Shown: positions 46,850 through 58,345 of the stretch, piece by piece
Layout: every line of letters starts with the position of its first letter
Numbering within the stretch: the stretch's first letter is position 1
Assembly (NCBI GenBank): GCA_026936325.1
Contig: JAPTHN010000076.1
Location: forward strand, 992,001 to 1,056,000
Length of the DNA stretch: 64,000 nt
Source of the DNA: Platynereis dumerilii
Taxonomy: Eukaryota > Annelida > Polychaeta > Phyllodocida > Nereididae
Reading direction: 5' to 3'
Program-made: the position numbers and the translations under genes
Notes under the pieces: model-generated
What the model saw: only the letters and a program-made list of their open reading frames with translations
Told to the model about the DNA's origin: nothing
Database searches by the model: none

Positions 46850-47200
46850 AGCTTATTATGACCACCAACAGAATATAATTCCTGCAAAGCCCTAACATAC
46901 ATATAGATTCTATATGGTAACCTTCATATATCTATCTTAGCTTAATTAACTTATCTTAAGGCTTTGTACCTGCTAACTAAATCTTGCACAGTCTATATAT
47001 GTAGCCCAGAGCATACAGCCATTTCCAGAAAATAATGAACTACATAAATCCTAATTTTTGTAAACACTGTCACGTAATCCCTCAGTCACCACAGCGTCAT
47101 GTACCATGGTTATTGTGCAATGGTGATCTTGGGACAGCAAGTCCTATGGGTGTGGGTATATGTACATGCAGTTAGGTGGCTAGATAAAAAGACAGGGTGG
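46850..47200 (+). repeat. Block P, U2 (forward)
   Basis: Same orientation as U1. It is followed by 47200-48390, which in U3 and U4 appears inverted and placed before P. Confidence 0.65.
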
Positions 47201-47334
47201 TCAGTTGGATTCCTATTAGTCTAATTTTGAAGTGAATTGTTTATAAGGCTCTATGTTCTTTAATCATTTGATTATGCACTGCCAAGGATTAACATGACAA
47301 GCATATATACTATGGTAGGCCTAATATAGCAAAG

Positions 47335-47440
47335 TTCACTTCTGGAACAGGAAGAAACATCTGTCACAAATAGGTTGCCCAGACTCGGAATTGAACATGG
47401 GGGTTCCAGATGTCAACTACCGCTAATCTAGGCCCTAATT
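47335..47440 (-). repeat. SINE family X, inverted copy, U2
   Basis: The reverse strand reads TGTTCAATTCCGAGTC (B-box-like) and CTGTTCCAGAAG. Forward copies at 53975-54170 and 61060-61250 carry GATCAGTGGTTGC (A-box-like) and GTTCAATTCTCA. Confidence 0.5.
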
Positions 47441-47699
47441 CCAAAGTACATCGGGATCTCTTATGGAAGCTCTGGGTCTACGTCTGAGTCTAAAGGAGAC
47501 CTTTATTTGGCTGGGATATTATGTCAGTCAAACCTTTGGTTTTTTTAGTAACATGTGTCCTTTGTCTTCAGTATCCTGTCAACACAGAAAAACATTTCAC
47601 ACTACACTTGTATGTCATTGCTATCATTGGCAGCACAGCAAGTCTGCAAACCAAGTTTTGCAGATAAACGCGGACTAGCAAGACCTAGTCCCCTACGAT

Positions 47700-48110
47700 A
47701 CATCTGACTAAAAACTTCATATCAAGATTTACCCCACATCTTCCTGTTTTCTTACTTTTTTTCTTTTCCCTTCTCACTCTATCAGTGTTTTTTTTCCCCG
47801 AATCAATCCCTTTTTGCAATTCCTTTTTTTTACTCAAATGTCTGCAGACTCCTTTTTTTTCCTGCAGGAAGTGGCTGCAACTACCTTTGTACGTTGGCCA
47901 ATCACCTTTTACAAACCCACTGACTATCAGGAATTTTAGCGCTGTTCTTGCCTTGTCCCTGGCTAGTATCTGGTTTGTTTCTGGCTTGTCTCTGGCTTGT
48001 CCCTGGCATGTCTTTGGGTTGTACAGTAACTGAATTGAGTTGGTGGAAATAGGACAGTGTAAACATCACATACATACTCTGGGAACTAAAGTTTTTTTAC
48101 ACTTTTGACA
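47700..48110 (-). repeat. Q block, inverted, U2 end
   Basis: Reads as the reverse complement of the Q blocks: CTGCAGGAAGTGGCTGCAAC, CAATCACCTTTTACAAACCC, then CTTGTCTCTGGCTTGTCCCT repeats. It is the mirror partner of the forward Q in U3. Confidence 0.75.
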
Positions 48111-48389
48111 AGTCTCATTACTTTGTCGGTTTATATGAATGAGAAGTACATATGCCGCTCTCTAAATTTCATGCCATCCTTGCCAATTGTATATTTACTA
48201 AATATTAGTTAGTGAGCAGCTCTTTCTTGTACTGTGTCTGTTTGTGTTGTATTTATTCTCGAACATGCACTGCAACGTAAGCCCAAAATTCATGGTGAAC
48301 CTACCACAATGATACAGCTTAGGGCAGCCAAAGAATGTCACAGCTTATCACCCATGGCAGACACAAGGGGAACATTGCCCAAAGTTCCC

Positions 48390-48604
48390 ATGCCTTATAT
48401 AAAGCATTCTCCAGAATTTGTGACCACCATGTGTTGAAAAGTGATGAGAAGACATGTAGTGCCTCATACCCCTATTCATTCAGGGATGTCCAGGGCCTAT
48501 GTGTTGCCACAGCATAGAACACTGGATAAAAACCGCCTCAATTCATTGTCCAACAGACTCGAATCAAATTCAGTTCCAGGATAGAAATCGAACCCACGAC
48601 CTAG
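48390..48604 (-). repeat. SINE family V, U2-U3 junction
   Basis: AGCATTCTCC, GATGAGAAGAC, TTCATTCAGGGATGTCCAGG and AATCGAACCCACGACC (reverse of the tRNA-like B box). Its left edge CATGCCTTATATAAAG is the empty form of the site filled at 54884 in U3. Confidence 0.6.
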
Positions 48605-48936
48605 CACCTCGCTGGTGGTCAAGTGGTGCCCGTCTGCTCTGCTGAAGGTCTTTGCCTTCATGGATTGGAAACCCAGGTGGGGAACCCAAAATGTTCAGTG
48701 TACCTTCATGAGTGAAATCCAAGCTGTCGTTCGGATGAGACATTAAATTGGCAGCCCCTTGTATCAGTGTCTTTGCTGGGCAAGTAAAAGATCCCTCACA
48801 TGGGGTAAATGTGTAACATGTTGAGGACTCCTGCTCTCTCTTCCATCTCATCAATCAACCCTCGTAAGCACCCGCAACTGGGCTTAGAGGGCTGCACTTA
48901 CCATATCTATCTATCTATCTATCTATCTATCAGCTC
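48605..48936 (+). repeat. SINE family W with (CTAT)n tail
   Basis: tRNA-like head GTGGTCAAGTGGTGCC, body TTCGGATGAGACATTAAATT, CCCTTGTATCAGTGTCTTTG and CTCACATGGGGTAAATGTGT, then TGCACTTACCATAT and seven CTAT units. The most complete W copy, without the fold-back seen at 16344. Confidence 0.7.
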
Positions 48937-49854
48937 ATGTACATGCCATTCGGCTTTTTAAAAGCGCCTTACTATGATTACTAATTGCATTACTTGAAAT
49001 GATTTGATATTTGAGCTATAATTTGAACCATAAAAAATCTAACAACAGGAAATTATCTATTTTAGCAGAAAATGGTACAAGATTGAATTTAATACTGCAA
49101 CGTTGTAATGGCAGATACTTAAAAATGTCATTTCCTTCATGAAAATCGGATTGTTGATGATCTTGGTATTAAATTTTATCTGAACACACCACATTTGTAA
49201 ATATTGTTTCATTTAAATTTTATTCTTAAGAATTGCTGTGAATGTCAGATTTAACATGAACTGTAATGAGCAACATGTCAATTCTGAAAAAGGTATAGGC
49301 AACTTCGAATAGCTTCTGATGGATAACCATTACATGTAAAAAAAAAACTATTTTAAGTTTGAAAGCAGGGTTTCGAACGGACAATTACATATATGAAAAT
49401 TTGATATTTTATTCGATAAGTCATTGTAGAGCATATTTTAGTCTCAGAAAACTCAGAAATTGATTCTAAAAGTTCACAACATTTGAAGTTATTCTCATTC
49501 GTAATGTTTGTCTATATATCAGTGAAATGACATTGACACAGGCGCTTCATTAACCAGCAAATATGAGAAGCTGTGAAATTGTGATTCCACAGTAAAAGCA
49601 CTCTCATCCCATAAACATGCTCATTGTATGGAAGCAGACTTAAACAATTTAAAGTCCATGTTAACACATGTCGCATTCAACAATTGCTACCACTCCCTGT
49701 ATGGTTTTTTAACTAATCGAAAAGACGATTGACACCAATATCATTTCATTGGAAATATACAATTTTCAAATAAAGGAAGATTATAAAAAATTAATTGTTA
49801 TTGAACTTTTTAGAACATCATATAAGGTATTTGCCCTGTGGGTAATTAGACCTA

Positions 49855-49920
49855 TTTTGACATCAGGGGAACATCAAGACGTTATTCTGATATCTGCCTG
49901 ACGTCAGGTGATCGCATGAC
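49855..49920 (+). promoter_or_regulatory. CRE without TATA, U3
   Basis: CTGACGTCAGGTGA keeps the CRE at 49899-49906, but the sequence jumps to ATCGCATGACCTCATG, deleting the part that holds the TATA box in U1 and U4. Confidence 0.4.
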
Positions 49921-50370
49921 CTCATGTAATACAAAGATTTTCTGAAAGCATAAAAAGAATTAAAAGAAATAAAAAGAATTTGCTTTTCTCAATAAGGTCT
50001 GATAATGTTCTTTCTTTTGCTTTCTAGATTACTAAATCGAAAACCAGACTGACACACTCATTGCTTTTAAATGTACTCTCTTTTTTATTAGTCTTTCTGA
50101 TTAATCAGGGCAATATTTCAAATTTCATGTGTAATAATATTTCAGATAAGAAAAAAGATGAAGTAGATAAGGAAATTCATGGTAAAGATAAGAATACTAC
50201 ATGCGTTTGGAGTGATACAATCTTAATTGAAAGAAACTTTATTGAAGTTTGTGGTTATGTCAATTACTTCATCAGTAAATATACATAATACTTTAAATGG
50301 CAACAGAATATTTGTTTGTTGTGATTTGACAGGCGTGGTTCACATAAAGAACACCCTCTCTATTACATGA

Positions 50371-50585
50371 GAGAGGAGGGTAGCTCAGCGGTAGTGCACT
50401 GGTTTGTCAATCACTGAGTGCCGGGTGCGAATCCAGCTCCAGCTGGTTCATTGGGTCCTATTTTGGATGGCTGTTTCAACAATCCTCCACCTCATTGCTG
50501 TGTCTTCCTCTTGTCCTAATTAGCCTCCAAGTACGTGAACAGACTTGGAGAAATCCACAATGGAAACATAAAGCCCAAATCGTCA
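50371..50585 (+). repeat. SINE family U, U3 copy
   Basis: GGTAGCTCAGCGGTAGTGCA (A box), GGGTGCGAATCCA (B-box region), TTGGATGGCTGTTTCAACAA and CCTAATTAGCCTCCAAGTAC. Confidence 0.7.
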
Positions 50586-51241
50586 AGAAATAGGAAAATT
50601 AAAAAGACAAAATTCAGTTGCAGGAAAGTCCGCAATCTATTATATTAAAGAATATAGAACAAACAGGAGTTCAATTTACAGAAAATAAGACAGAATTAAA
50701 AGAAGAAAAAATTATACATGAAAAAGATTCTCTCTACCAAAAATTAAACGTTGAAAAACGGTATAACCTAATCATCACTGGAGTGGCAGAAGACAAGAAT
50801 GAAAATCTTGATAGAAAAATCACAGAAATTTTGGAAGCGAAATTTGGGAGAGCTGCTATGAGTTTGAAATGTGAAAGGATAGGAAAGACTGAAACGGGAG
50901 CCAATATGCAACCAAGAAAGGTAAAAGTCAAATTTTCAAGTATTTGGGATAAGAGGTACATATATACCTGAGATGCCAAATATTGGAAATTGTTCAGCAA
51001 ATTCTATCACAAGACAGAAAACAGAAAAGATGACGTATGAGACAACATGACACCAAAACAACTTATCCAACAGCCCTCAAAACTGCACTCATAAAAACAC
51101 CGCTCATTTAAATTTCAAAATTATCACTTTATTACCATTTTTTAAAAATATATATGTTTTTGAATTTTGTAATATTTGAAACTTTTCCCAATAGCGGCTA
51201 ACAATTGCCTTCGGGAAAATAACAAATAAATCAAATCAAAA
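50586..51241 (+). mobile_element. Truncated LINE: ORF1 piece joined to a 3' end
   Basis: About 118 codons (50618-50971) resemble the coiled-coil and RRM part of L1/Tx1-type ORF1: a Lys/Glu-rich helix (ENKTELKEEKIIHEKD), NLIITGVAEDKNENLDRKIT, then CERIGKTET and RKVKVKFSSIWDKRYI. After a frameshift and stop the sequence passes within 270 bp to an A/T-rich 3' end (AACAATTGCCTTCGGGAA then AAATCAAATCAAAA). ORF2 is absent, so it is internally deleted. U4 is empty at this position. ORF1 proteins bind the element RNA during target-primed insertion. Confidence 0.65.
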
Positions 51242-51967
51242 GCAAATTATTGGGGCAATTACATCCTGTGTTCATATACTAAATCTACAGACCGAAGGGG
51301 GAGGGGAGGGGGGTTTAAGCCCCCCTTCTGGACCTGCTAAGTAATGATCCATGGAAACATTCCATTGATTAAAATGTGAGATTAAAGCATTTGATTAAAG
51401 CAAAAGCCAAAAATTGTAAAAGCTTTTCGAAAGAGACTTAAGTAAGTGAAGGAAGCACAACTCTTCGAAGGACAACAAAAAAGCAAAAATCTACCAAGTA
51501 GTCACACAAAAGAAATTCTTTTCCATGAATTTCTGAACTTCCTGAAAGAAAGACAATGAATTCTGTACTTCTTTTCTTCTTCCCTTATCATCTTGCCTGT
51601 ACGAATAGAGCTGAAAATGATGTGAGCAACACAATATTTTGTGTATTTTGTTGGTTGGTTTTTTGTTTTCTTCAGGTAATTCTTACATGATGAGGCTAAC
51701 CTTTGGATTTAAAACTCCTTACAAAATCTGACCTTAAAAGGCATAAAAGAAAACAACACAAAAAGGCTTTGAGACCCACCATGGAAACATGAAATGATAA
51801 AGTTAGAAAGTCATAAAAACAAGAAGGTTTCCATAGATGGTTTGATAGATAGATTTGTGATGCCCTGTACAGTGCACACGCAATAGCATCGAAGTTTTTG
51901 TAAAATTAATTCTGTGAGTTGCCTCGTTACTTGTTTTAATTTGTATATGGTTTCCTTTATTTAATTC

Positions 51968-52430
51968 TTTCAGACTGTCAGTTGCAGCATGCTATCTTTG
52001 ATTCTACCACATTTCAAATGCTTATTTAAAAAGTGCAAGGCTCAGAATAATTTTTATCAAGAAGGACTCTTGTTTTTGACAGCTAGTCTTTAACTTGGGG
52101 AATAACAGTTTGTGAAAACCCTCATGCAGGTTTAAATCTCAGCTAACTTTGGGGACAAATATCCCAGAGACAGACATGTCACACAATTAGCAGTATTTAT
52201 CAATCAAACTTAATTGCACTGAGTCGGTTTTTCCACGCAATCGTCAAAACTGTCACCGATATAATTATGCAATTTATCAAACTATTGTCGCACTTAAGTG
52301 GTTTCGTTATAAATATCAAAACACATTTAGATTTCAAATTTAAATCATCTACTATCAGCTACTCCAATGTTAAATTAAATTCTCAATGGCCACCTATAAC
52401 TAATACTGCAAATTGCAGAATTAATTGGAT
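51968..52430. promoter_or_regulatory. Block C, U3
   Basis: Copy of 36455-36912; GTCGCACTTAAGTGGTTTCG and CATCTACTATCAGCTACTCC are intact. Confidence 0.45.
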
Positions 52431-52639
52431 AGCCTAATTCAGAAATTGTAAAACCCTTAAATATTAACTGCTTAAAAGGAAACACTGCCTTAAATGTTTT
52501 AATTGGTAATCAGTTAAGACAAGGAGTAAATTATATCAATGATAGATACCACAGGGGAATGATAGTTTGTAAGTCCATTGATGAGTCAACTCACAAATAC
52601 ATCAGTCAATGGCAAATTCACCACTCATTTCAATGACAT

Positions 52640-52935
52640 CAATTATGTCGTCAAATGGCCCACTTGCGGTTGGCCACAATAATTATCCTGGGTCAGCCGA
52701 CCCCTTAACATCTTTACTTTTCTGGGGGAAGCTGCACATCAATTTCTGGTGACCATCGAATGATGATGAGATGAGAAGACTGGGGTCTGGCACAAACCCT
52801 ATTCATTCAAAGATTCCCACAGTCTTCCAGTTGCCTCAGTATGGAAAAAGTTACACTGGATACAACCAGCCTCCATTTAATGTTCCATGGGCTCGGAATT
52901 GAACCCCCGACTTCAGAGCCAGTGACTACACAAAC
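52640..52935 (-). repeat. SINE family V, U3
   Basis: GATGATGAGATGAGAAGACT, CTATTCATTCAAAGATTCCC and GGAATTGAACCCCCGACTTC (reverse B box), then CAGTGACTAC (reverse A-box region). Same position as 59745-60030 in U4. Confidence 0.65.
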
Positions 52936-53199
52936 ATGCCGTGATATTCTCTATCTTCCCTAAGCTGTTCAATGTGGTAGGCTCACCACGAATTTGTGCC
53001 TACATTGCAGTGTATTACTGAGAATAAATACAACACAAAATGAAACTATACAAGAAAGAGCTGCTCACTTAGTTTGGAAATAAGGCAAGCTGAGAATGCA
53101 TCTGCCAAGGGTTTAGGGCTGCACTTTTCATCCATACCTAAATGTACACTTGGCAAGGGTGGCCAGAAATTTAGATGGCGGCATATGAACTTCTTGTTC

Positions 53200-53700
53200 G
53201 TGTAAACCCCCGAAGTAATGAGGCTTGTCAAAAATGTAAAAAAAACTCTTTAATTCTCTGAGTATGTATGTGATGTTTACACTGTCCTGTTCCCACCAAC
53301 GCACTTCAGTACAACCCAAAGACAAGCTGGAGACAAGCCAGAGACAAACCAGAAACAAGCCAGGGACAAGGCGAGAACACTACTAAAATTCCAGATAGGC
53401 AGTGGGTTTGTAAAAGGTGATTGGCCAACGTACACAGGTAGTTGCAGCCACTTCCTGCAGGACAGGAAGTGCCGTGTCTGGAGTTCCAAATGGAAGGAAA
53501 CCAAAAATTATCGTCTGCACTTTGTCACACCTAAAGGAGTCTGCAGACATTTGGAGCGAAAAAAGGAGAAATTGTACAAAAAAAGGATTGATTCAGAGAA
53601 AAAAAAACACGGTGCAAGAGATAGAGTGAGAAGGGAAAGGAAAAAGAAGAAAACAAGAAGATGTAGCGTAAATCTTGATACGAAGCTTTTAGTCAGATGT
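53200..53700 (+). repeat. Q block, U3
   Basis: GACAAGCTGGAGACAAGCCA and four to five 11-bp units, followed by GATTGGCCAACGTACACAGG and CTGCAGGACAGGAAGTGCCG. Confidence 0.75.
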
Positions 53701-53974
53701 ATCGTAGGGGACTAGGTCTTGCTAGTCAGCGTTTATCTGCAAAACTTGGTTTGCGGACTTGCTGTGCTGCCATTGATAGCAATGACATGTGTAGGGTGAA
53801 ATGTTTTTCTTTGTTGACAGGATACTGAAGACAAGAGACACAATCATGTTTAATACTAAAATAACCAAAGGATTGGCGGACACAAAACCCCAGCCAGGGC
53901 CCAATCACTGTCTGTATCAGACTCAGGCACAGACTCAGAGCATCCATAAGTGGTCCCGAAGTGCTTTGAAATTC

Positions 53975-54170
53975 GGGCTTGGGGCCTGGATCAGTGGTTG
54001 CGTGCTCTGCAACTAACCTCTGGGTCCCCTTTTCAATCCCAAGTTGGAGGAACATGTTTGTAACAGATGTTTTGTCCTGTGCCAAGAGTGCACTTTGCCT
54101 CATTACTGTAGTCCCTGTCTGTTCTAGCCAGTGTATAATCTTTTTTTTTTTTCTTTTGGAGTATGAAATG
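53975..54170 (+). repeat. SINE family X, U3
   Basis: TGGATCAGTGGTTGCGTGC fits an A box; the B-box region is degraded (GGGTCCCCTTTTCAATCCC). The tail is TTTTTTTTTTTTCTTTTGGA. The U4 copy at 61060 has a better B box (TGTTCAATTCTCA). Confidence 0.55.
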
Positions 54171-54329
54171 AAGTTAATTATGCATTAATTGTTTTCATTC
54201 TATATACAATGAAACTTTTCTTGTTAGAATATGTCAGATAAAAGTAGAGCACAAGACAGTTAGTGGTCATCAATAGGATAATTGTTTTTAATTTTGACAA
54301 TAATCTGCTGGCGGAATAGTTATAACGAC

Positions 54330-54690
54330 TGGCCACCCTGTCTTTTACCTAGATACCTGACTACGTAGTATATACCCACACCCATAGGACTGTCCCAGTA
54401 TCACCATTGCACAATAACCATGGTACATGACACTGAGGGGACTGAGGGATTAGGTGACAGTGTTTACAAAAATTAGGATTTATGTAGTTCATTATTTTTC
54501 AGCAAATGGATTAATGCTCTGGGCTACCTATATAGACTGTGCAAGATTTAGTTAGCAAGTACAAAGCCTTAGGATAAGTTAATTAAGCTAAGATAGATAT
54601 ATGAAGGTTCCATATAGAATCTATATGTATGTTAGGGCTTTGCAGGAATTATATTCTGTTGGTGGTCATAATAAGCTCCCTTCTGAATAG
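54330..54690 (-). repeat. Block P, U3 (inverted)
   Basis: TATACCCACACCCATAGGAC, TGTTTACAAAAATTAGGATT and TTAATTAAGCTAAGATAGAT are the reverse complement of the U1 and U2 P blocks. Confidence 0.7.
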
Positions 54691-54883
54691 CGAGCTCAAA
54701 CATTGTTAGTATTTGGCCAACAGCTCAGGGAAAAATATACTTCCCATGTATTTGGCAATTTCACAATGCCATTTATTTCACCCTAGGTTCCATCTTTCTC
54801 ATATTTAGAAAGTGGTCAATTGGTTAGAGAGAGACTTTTAACGATACTTTATTTTGAGGAAACATCCTCCCATGCCTTATATA

Positions 54884-56324
54884 GGGTAAATGTGGGTAAT
54901 ATCACGCACCTAGTGCGTGATATTAGACTGCAGTGTTTCTGTATGGCTACCATTTCTTTGGTGTTATGATTATCATGACCAAAAAGGAAGCTTGTGATTG
55001 ACATTGAACTCGAATGTCATAAAAATGTCAAATTCCTTTGGTAGGGAACTTTTAGGGCACTTGACACTTAGTTAAAGTGGCTATGGTCATTTTACCATTT
55101 TCTGTGGGTAATATCACGCACTTCTGTTTTATATCACGCAGTAGCAGGTGTAAATTCACGCAAATTTGTTATCTGATAAAGATGGGCTATATGGTGAGTC
55201 CATGAGCATTGCATTGATGGCAAGAAGTTGTTCTGACAGAAACAATACATCACCCACCAGGCAATTGATGGTTTGCTAAAATTGATTTTGGGCATTAAAT
55301 TAGGCCTACAATAATAATGTATACCTGACTATAAAATAATTTAAAATCTGAAGAAAGATGCTTGTCTGCTGAAGTCAGGCTCTCTGTAACTTAGTGCAGA
55401 GCGTTGTGTATTTTACAGTGTTTTAGGTGGAATATTATGAAGTAAACTGAAAATACCCTTTGTAATAGTCATATTCCAAATGATAAATTTATTACAACAA
55501 TTTGGAAAGAATCAGGTTCGATTCCAGGTGTTAGCAAAATCGAACTCGAACCATATTCATAACAGATTCTGCAGACTTAAAAATTATTTTAGAGATGCCC
55601 TATGGCATGATTGAAACTTTACCCTGTAGGCCTAATATTGAAATACTTTAAATTAGTTACAACATGGTTGCGCAAATGAGGGCCTCTTATTAAATGAAAA
55701 ACAAACAACTAGGCTATGTTTGAGAAGAGGATGCATTATATGATAGTAAAAATAACTGTTTTAGACGAGATCTAGTTTTTGCTGCAGGGCTCATCAGAAA
55801 GATGCTGTATACTATCATTCACACAAATAGGCTGTTTTTAGTTGCGTGATAATACCCAGATTTGCGTGATATTACCCCTGAAATGTGCGTGATACTACCC
55901 CTGAAACATGAGTGATATTACCCCTGATCAATGCCCATTACAAATACATGAATAACAGTGGCATCTTCAAGGCCAACATTCTGCGCAATACATTTTTGGA
56001 TTCCCAATTCATAACTTTCTCACATCATGATTCCCCACTTTATGCATTACCTAAACGACAGCTGCAATTATATGCATTTTTAATTGTAAATTTTACATAA
56101 AAATGCACTAAAATTGAGAAAAACTACGCAAATTTCTTAAAATCCCCCAGCAATCTTGTCAGAGGCAATGTCAAGCAAAATATACTACCAGGTAGTGTCA
56201 AAATGATCTATTGCACATTTTTCATTTCTTAAATGGCAGATTTCACAAACAGCTTGAGCTTGCAATAGCAATGAAGTTTGGTGCGTGATATTACCCACCT
56301 GCGTCATATTACCCACTTTTACCC
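54884..56324. mobile_element. GGGTAA-ended DNA element, 1.44 kb, private to U3
   Basis: The ends GGGTAAATGTGGGTAATATC and GTGGGTAAAAGT-type (read as ACTTTTACCC) are inverted repeats flanked by TATA. U4 (61950-61970) and the U2-U3 junction (48390) are empty at this site, the latter reading CTTATATAAAGC. The interior carries about ten copies of TGCGTGATATTACCC in mostly opposite orientation in the two halves, including a run at 55842-55925 with about 22-bp spacing. No transposase was seen. The superfamily is not certain; a 4-bp TATA target is unusual. Confidence 0.75.
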
Positions 56325-56552
56325 TATAGCATTCTCCAAGTGATGAAAAGTGGTGAGAAGACTGGGAGTCTGTCACATGTAGTTCAACATACCCTTATTC
56401 ATTCAGTGATGTCAAGGGCCTTTCTGTTGCCTCAGCACAGAACACTGGATACAAACCGCCTCCATTTAGTTTTCAAAAGGCTCGAACCAAATTCAGTTCC
56501 AGGATACAAATACAACCCACGACCTCACACCAGTGGTTGCATAAATGGGAAC
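56325..56552 (-). repeat. SINE family V, U3-U4 junction
   Basis: AGCATTCTCCAAGTGATGAA, TTCATTCAGTGATGTCAAGG, GGCTCGAACC and ACAACCCACGACCTCACACC. Same as 61965-62195 at the U4-U5 junction. Confidence 0.6.
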
Positions 56553-57516
56553 TGTTAACCATTACTTCGTCTCAGCTCATGTACACGCCGTTCGGCTTTA
56601 ACCGCCTTACTATGATTACAAATTGCATTACTTGAAATGATTTGATATTTGAGCAATAATTTGAACCATGAAAAATCTAACAACAGGAAATTATCTATTT
56701 TTACAGAAAATGGCACAAGATGAAATTTAATACTGCAACGTTGTAATGGTAGATACTTAAAAATGTCATTTCCCTTTACGATAATCGGATTGTTGATGAT
56801 CTTGATATTAAAATTGATCTGAACGCACCAAATTTTTAAACATTGTTTCATTTCAATTTTATTCTTAAAAATTGCTGTGAATGTCAGATTAAACATGAAC
56901 TGTAATGAGCAACACGTTATATAGTCAATTCTGAAAAATGTATAGGCAACTTCGAATAGCTTCTGACGGATAACCATTACATGTAAAAAAAAAACAATTT
57001 TAAGTTTGAAAGCAGAGTTTCGAACGGACAATTACATAAGAAAATTGATATTTTATTCCATAAGTCAGAAAACTCAGAAATTGATTCTAAAAGTTCACAA
57101 CATTTGAAGTTATTCTCATTCGTAATGTTTGTCTATATATCTGTGAAATGACATTGACACAGGCGCTTCATTAACCAGCAAATATGAGAAGCTGTGAAAT
57201 TGTGATTCCACAGTAAAAGCACTCTCATCCCATAAACATGCTCATTGCACGGAAGCAGCCTTAAACAATTTAAAGTCCATGTTAATGCATTCAACAATTG
57301 CTACCACTCCCTATATGGTTTTTTAATTAATCGAAAAGACAATTGACACCAATATCATTTAATTGGAAATATAAAATTTTCAAATAAAGGAAGATTATAA
57401 AAAAAATTAATTGTTATTTAACTTTTTAGAACATCATATACGGTATTTGCCCATGTGGGTAATTAGACCTATTTTTGACATCAGGGGAACATCAAGACGT
57501 TATTCTGATATCTGCC

Positions 57517-57640
57517 TGACGTCAGGTGAGTTCAGATGCCAACTGGGTGGATTTAACAAGCAGCTCAATATCTTTACTTTTAAAAGGGAGATGTAAAAAC
57601 ACCTGGCTATAAAAAGAGTTTTACACTATTCTAATGATTG
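57517..57640 (+). promoter_or_regulatory. CRE plus TATA promoter-like module, U4
   Basis: TGACGTCA at 57517-57524 and TATAAAAAG at 57608-57616, spaced 83 bp, then an acceptor-like TTTTGCTTTCCAG near 57750-57765. The best preserved copy besides U1. Confidence 0.4.
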
Positions 57641-58109
57641 TCAAGATCGCATGACCTCATGTAATACAACGACTTTCTGAAAGCATAAAAAGAATTAAAA
57701 GAAATAAAAAGAAATTGCTTTTCTCCATAAGGTCTGATAAAGTTATTTCTTTTGCTTTCCAGATTACTAAATCGAAACCAGACTGACACACTCATTGCTT
57801 TTAAATGTACTCTCTTTTTTACTAGTCTTTCTGATTAATCAGGGCAATATTTCAAATTTCATGTGTAAAAATATTTCAGATAAGAAAAAAGATGAAGTAG
57901 ATAAGGGAATTCATGGTAAAGATAAGAATACTACATGCGTTTGGAGTGATACAATCTTAATTGAAAGAAACTTTATTGAAGTTTGTGGTTATGTCAATTA
58001 CTTCATCAGTAAATGTACATAGTACTATTAATAAATGGCAACATAATATTTGTTTGCTATGATTTGACAGGAGTGGTTCATATAAAGAACACCCTCTCCA
58101 TTACATGAG

Positions 58110-58345
58110 AGAGGTCGGTGGCTCAGCGGTAGTGCACTGGTTTGTCCATCACTGGGTCCTGGATGCGAATCCTGCTCCAGCTGGTTCATTGGGTCCTAAT
58201 TTGGACGGCTGTTTCAACCATCCTGCACCTCATTGCTGTGTCCTCCTCTTGTCATAATTAGCCTCAAAGTACATGAACAGACTTGGAGAAATCCACCACG
58301 GAAACATAAAGCCCCAATCGTCAGTCCAGCCATTGGGACTTTACA
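58110..58345 (+). repeat. SINE family U, U4 copy
   Basis: GGTGGCTCAGCGGTAGTGCA, GGATGCGAATCC, TTTGGACGGCTGTTTCAACC and ATAATTAGCCTCAAAGTACA. Confidence 0.7.

Larger units (their letters stand above)
38140..48390 (+). repeat. Tandem unit U2
   Basis: Aligns with U1 at an offset of 8.8-9.6 kb that drifts with indels. It retains the membrane-protein exon, the CRE module with weakened TATA, block C and block P. A private Tc1/mariner-like MITE lies at 45484-45845. It ends in an inverted O-Q segment (47480-48110) that matches U3 in reverse. Confidence 0.75.
48931..56572 (+). repeat. Tandem unit U3
   Basis: Begins CAGCTCATGTACATGCC, like U4 (56573) and U5 (62219). It is 7.64 kb against 5.65 kb for U4; two private insertions (a LINE fragment of about 0.65 kb and a 1.44 kb DNA element) explain most of the difference. 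It lacks the membrane-protein exon and, by an 85-bp deletion, the TATA segment. Confidence 0.75.

Noticed and set aside
50061-58022. Signal-peptide-like frames at 50061-50288 and 57795-58022 (LLNVLSFLLVFLINQG then NTTCVWSD)
   Set aside because: There is no ATG at the hydrophobic start, U4 has a stop between the acceptor and the frame, U1 and U2 carry frame-breaking indels, and the U3-U4 differences are mainly residue-changing. The DNA is conserved as part of the promoter-like module, not as a protein.
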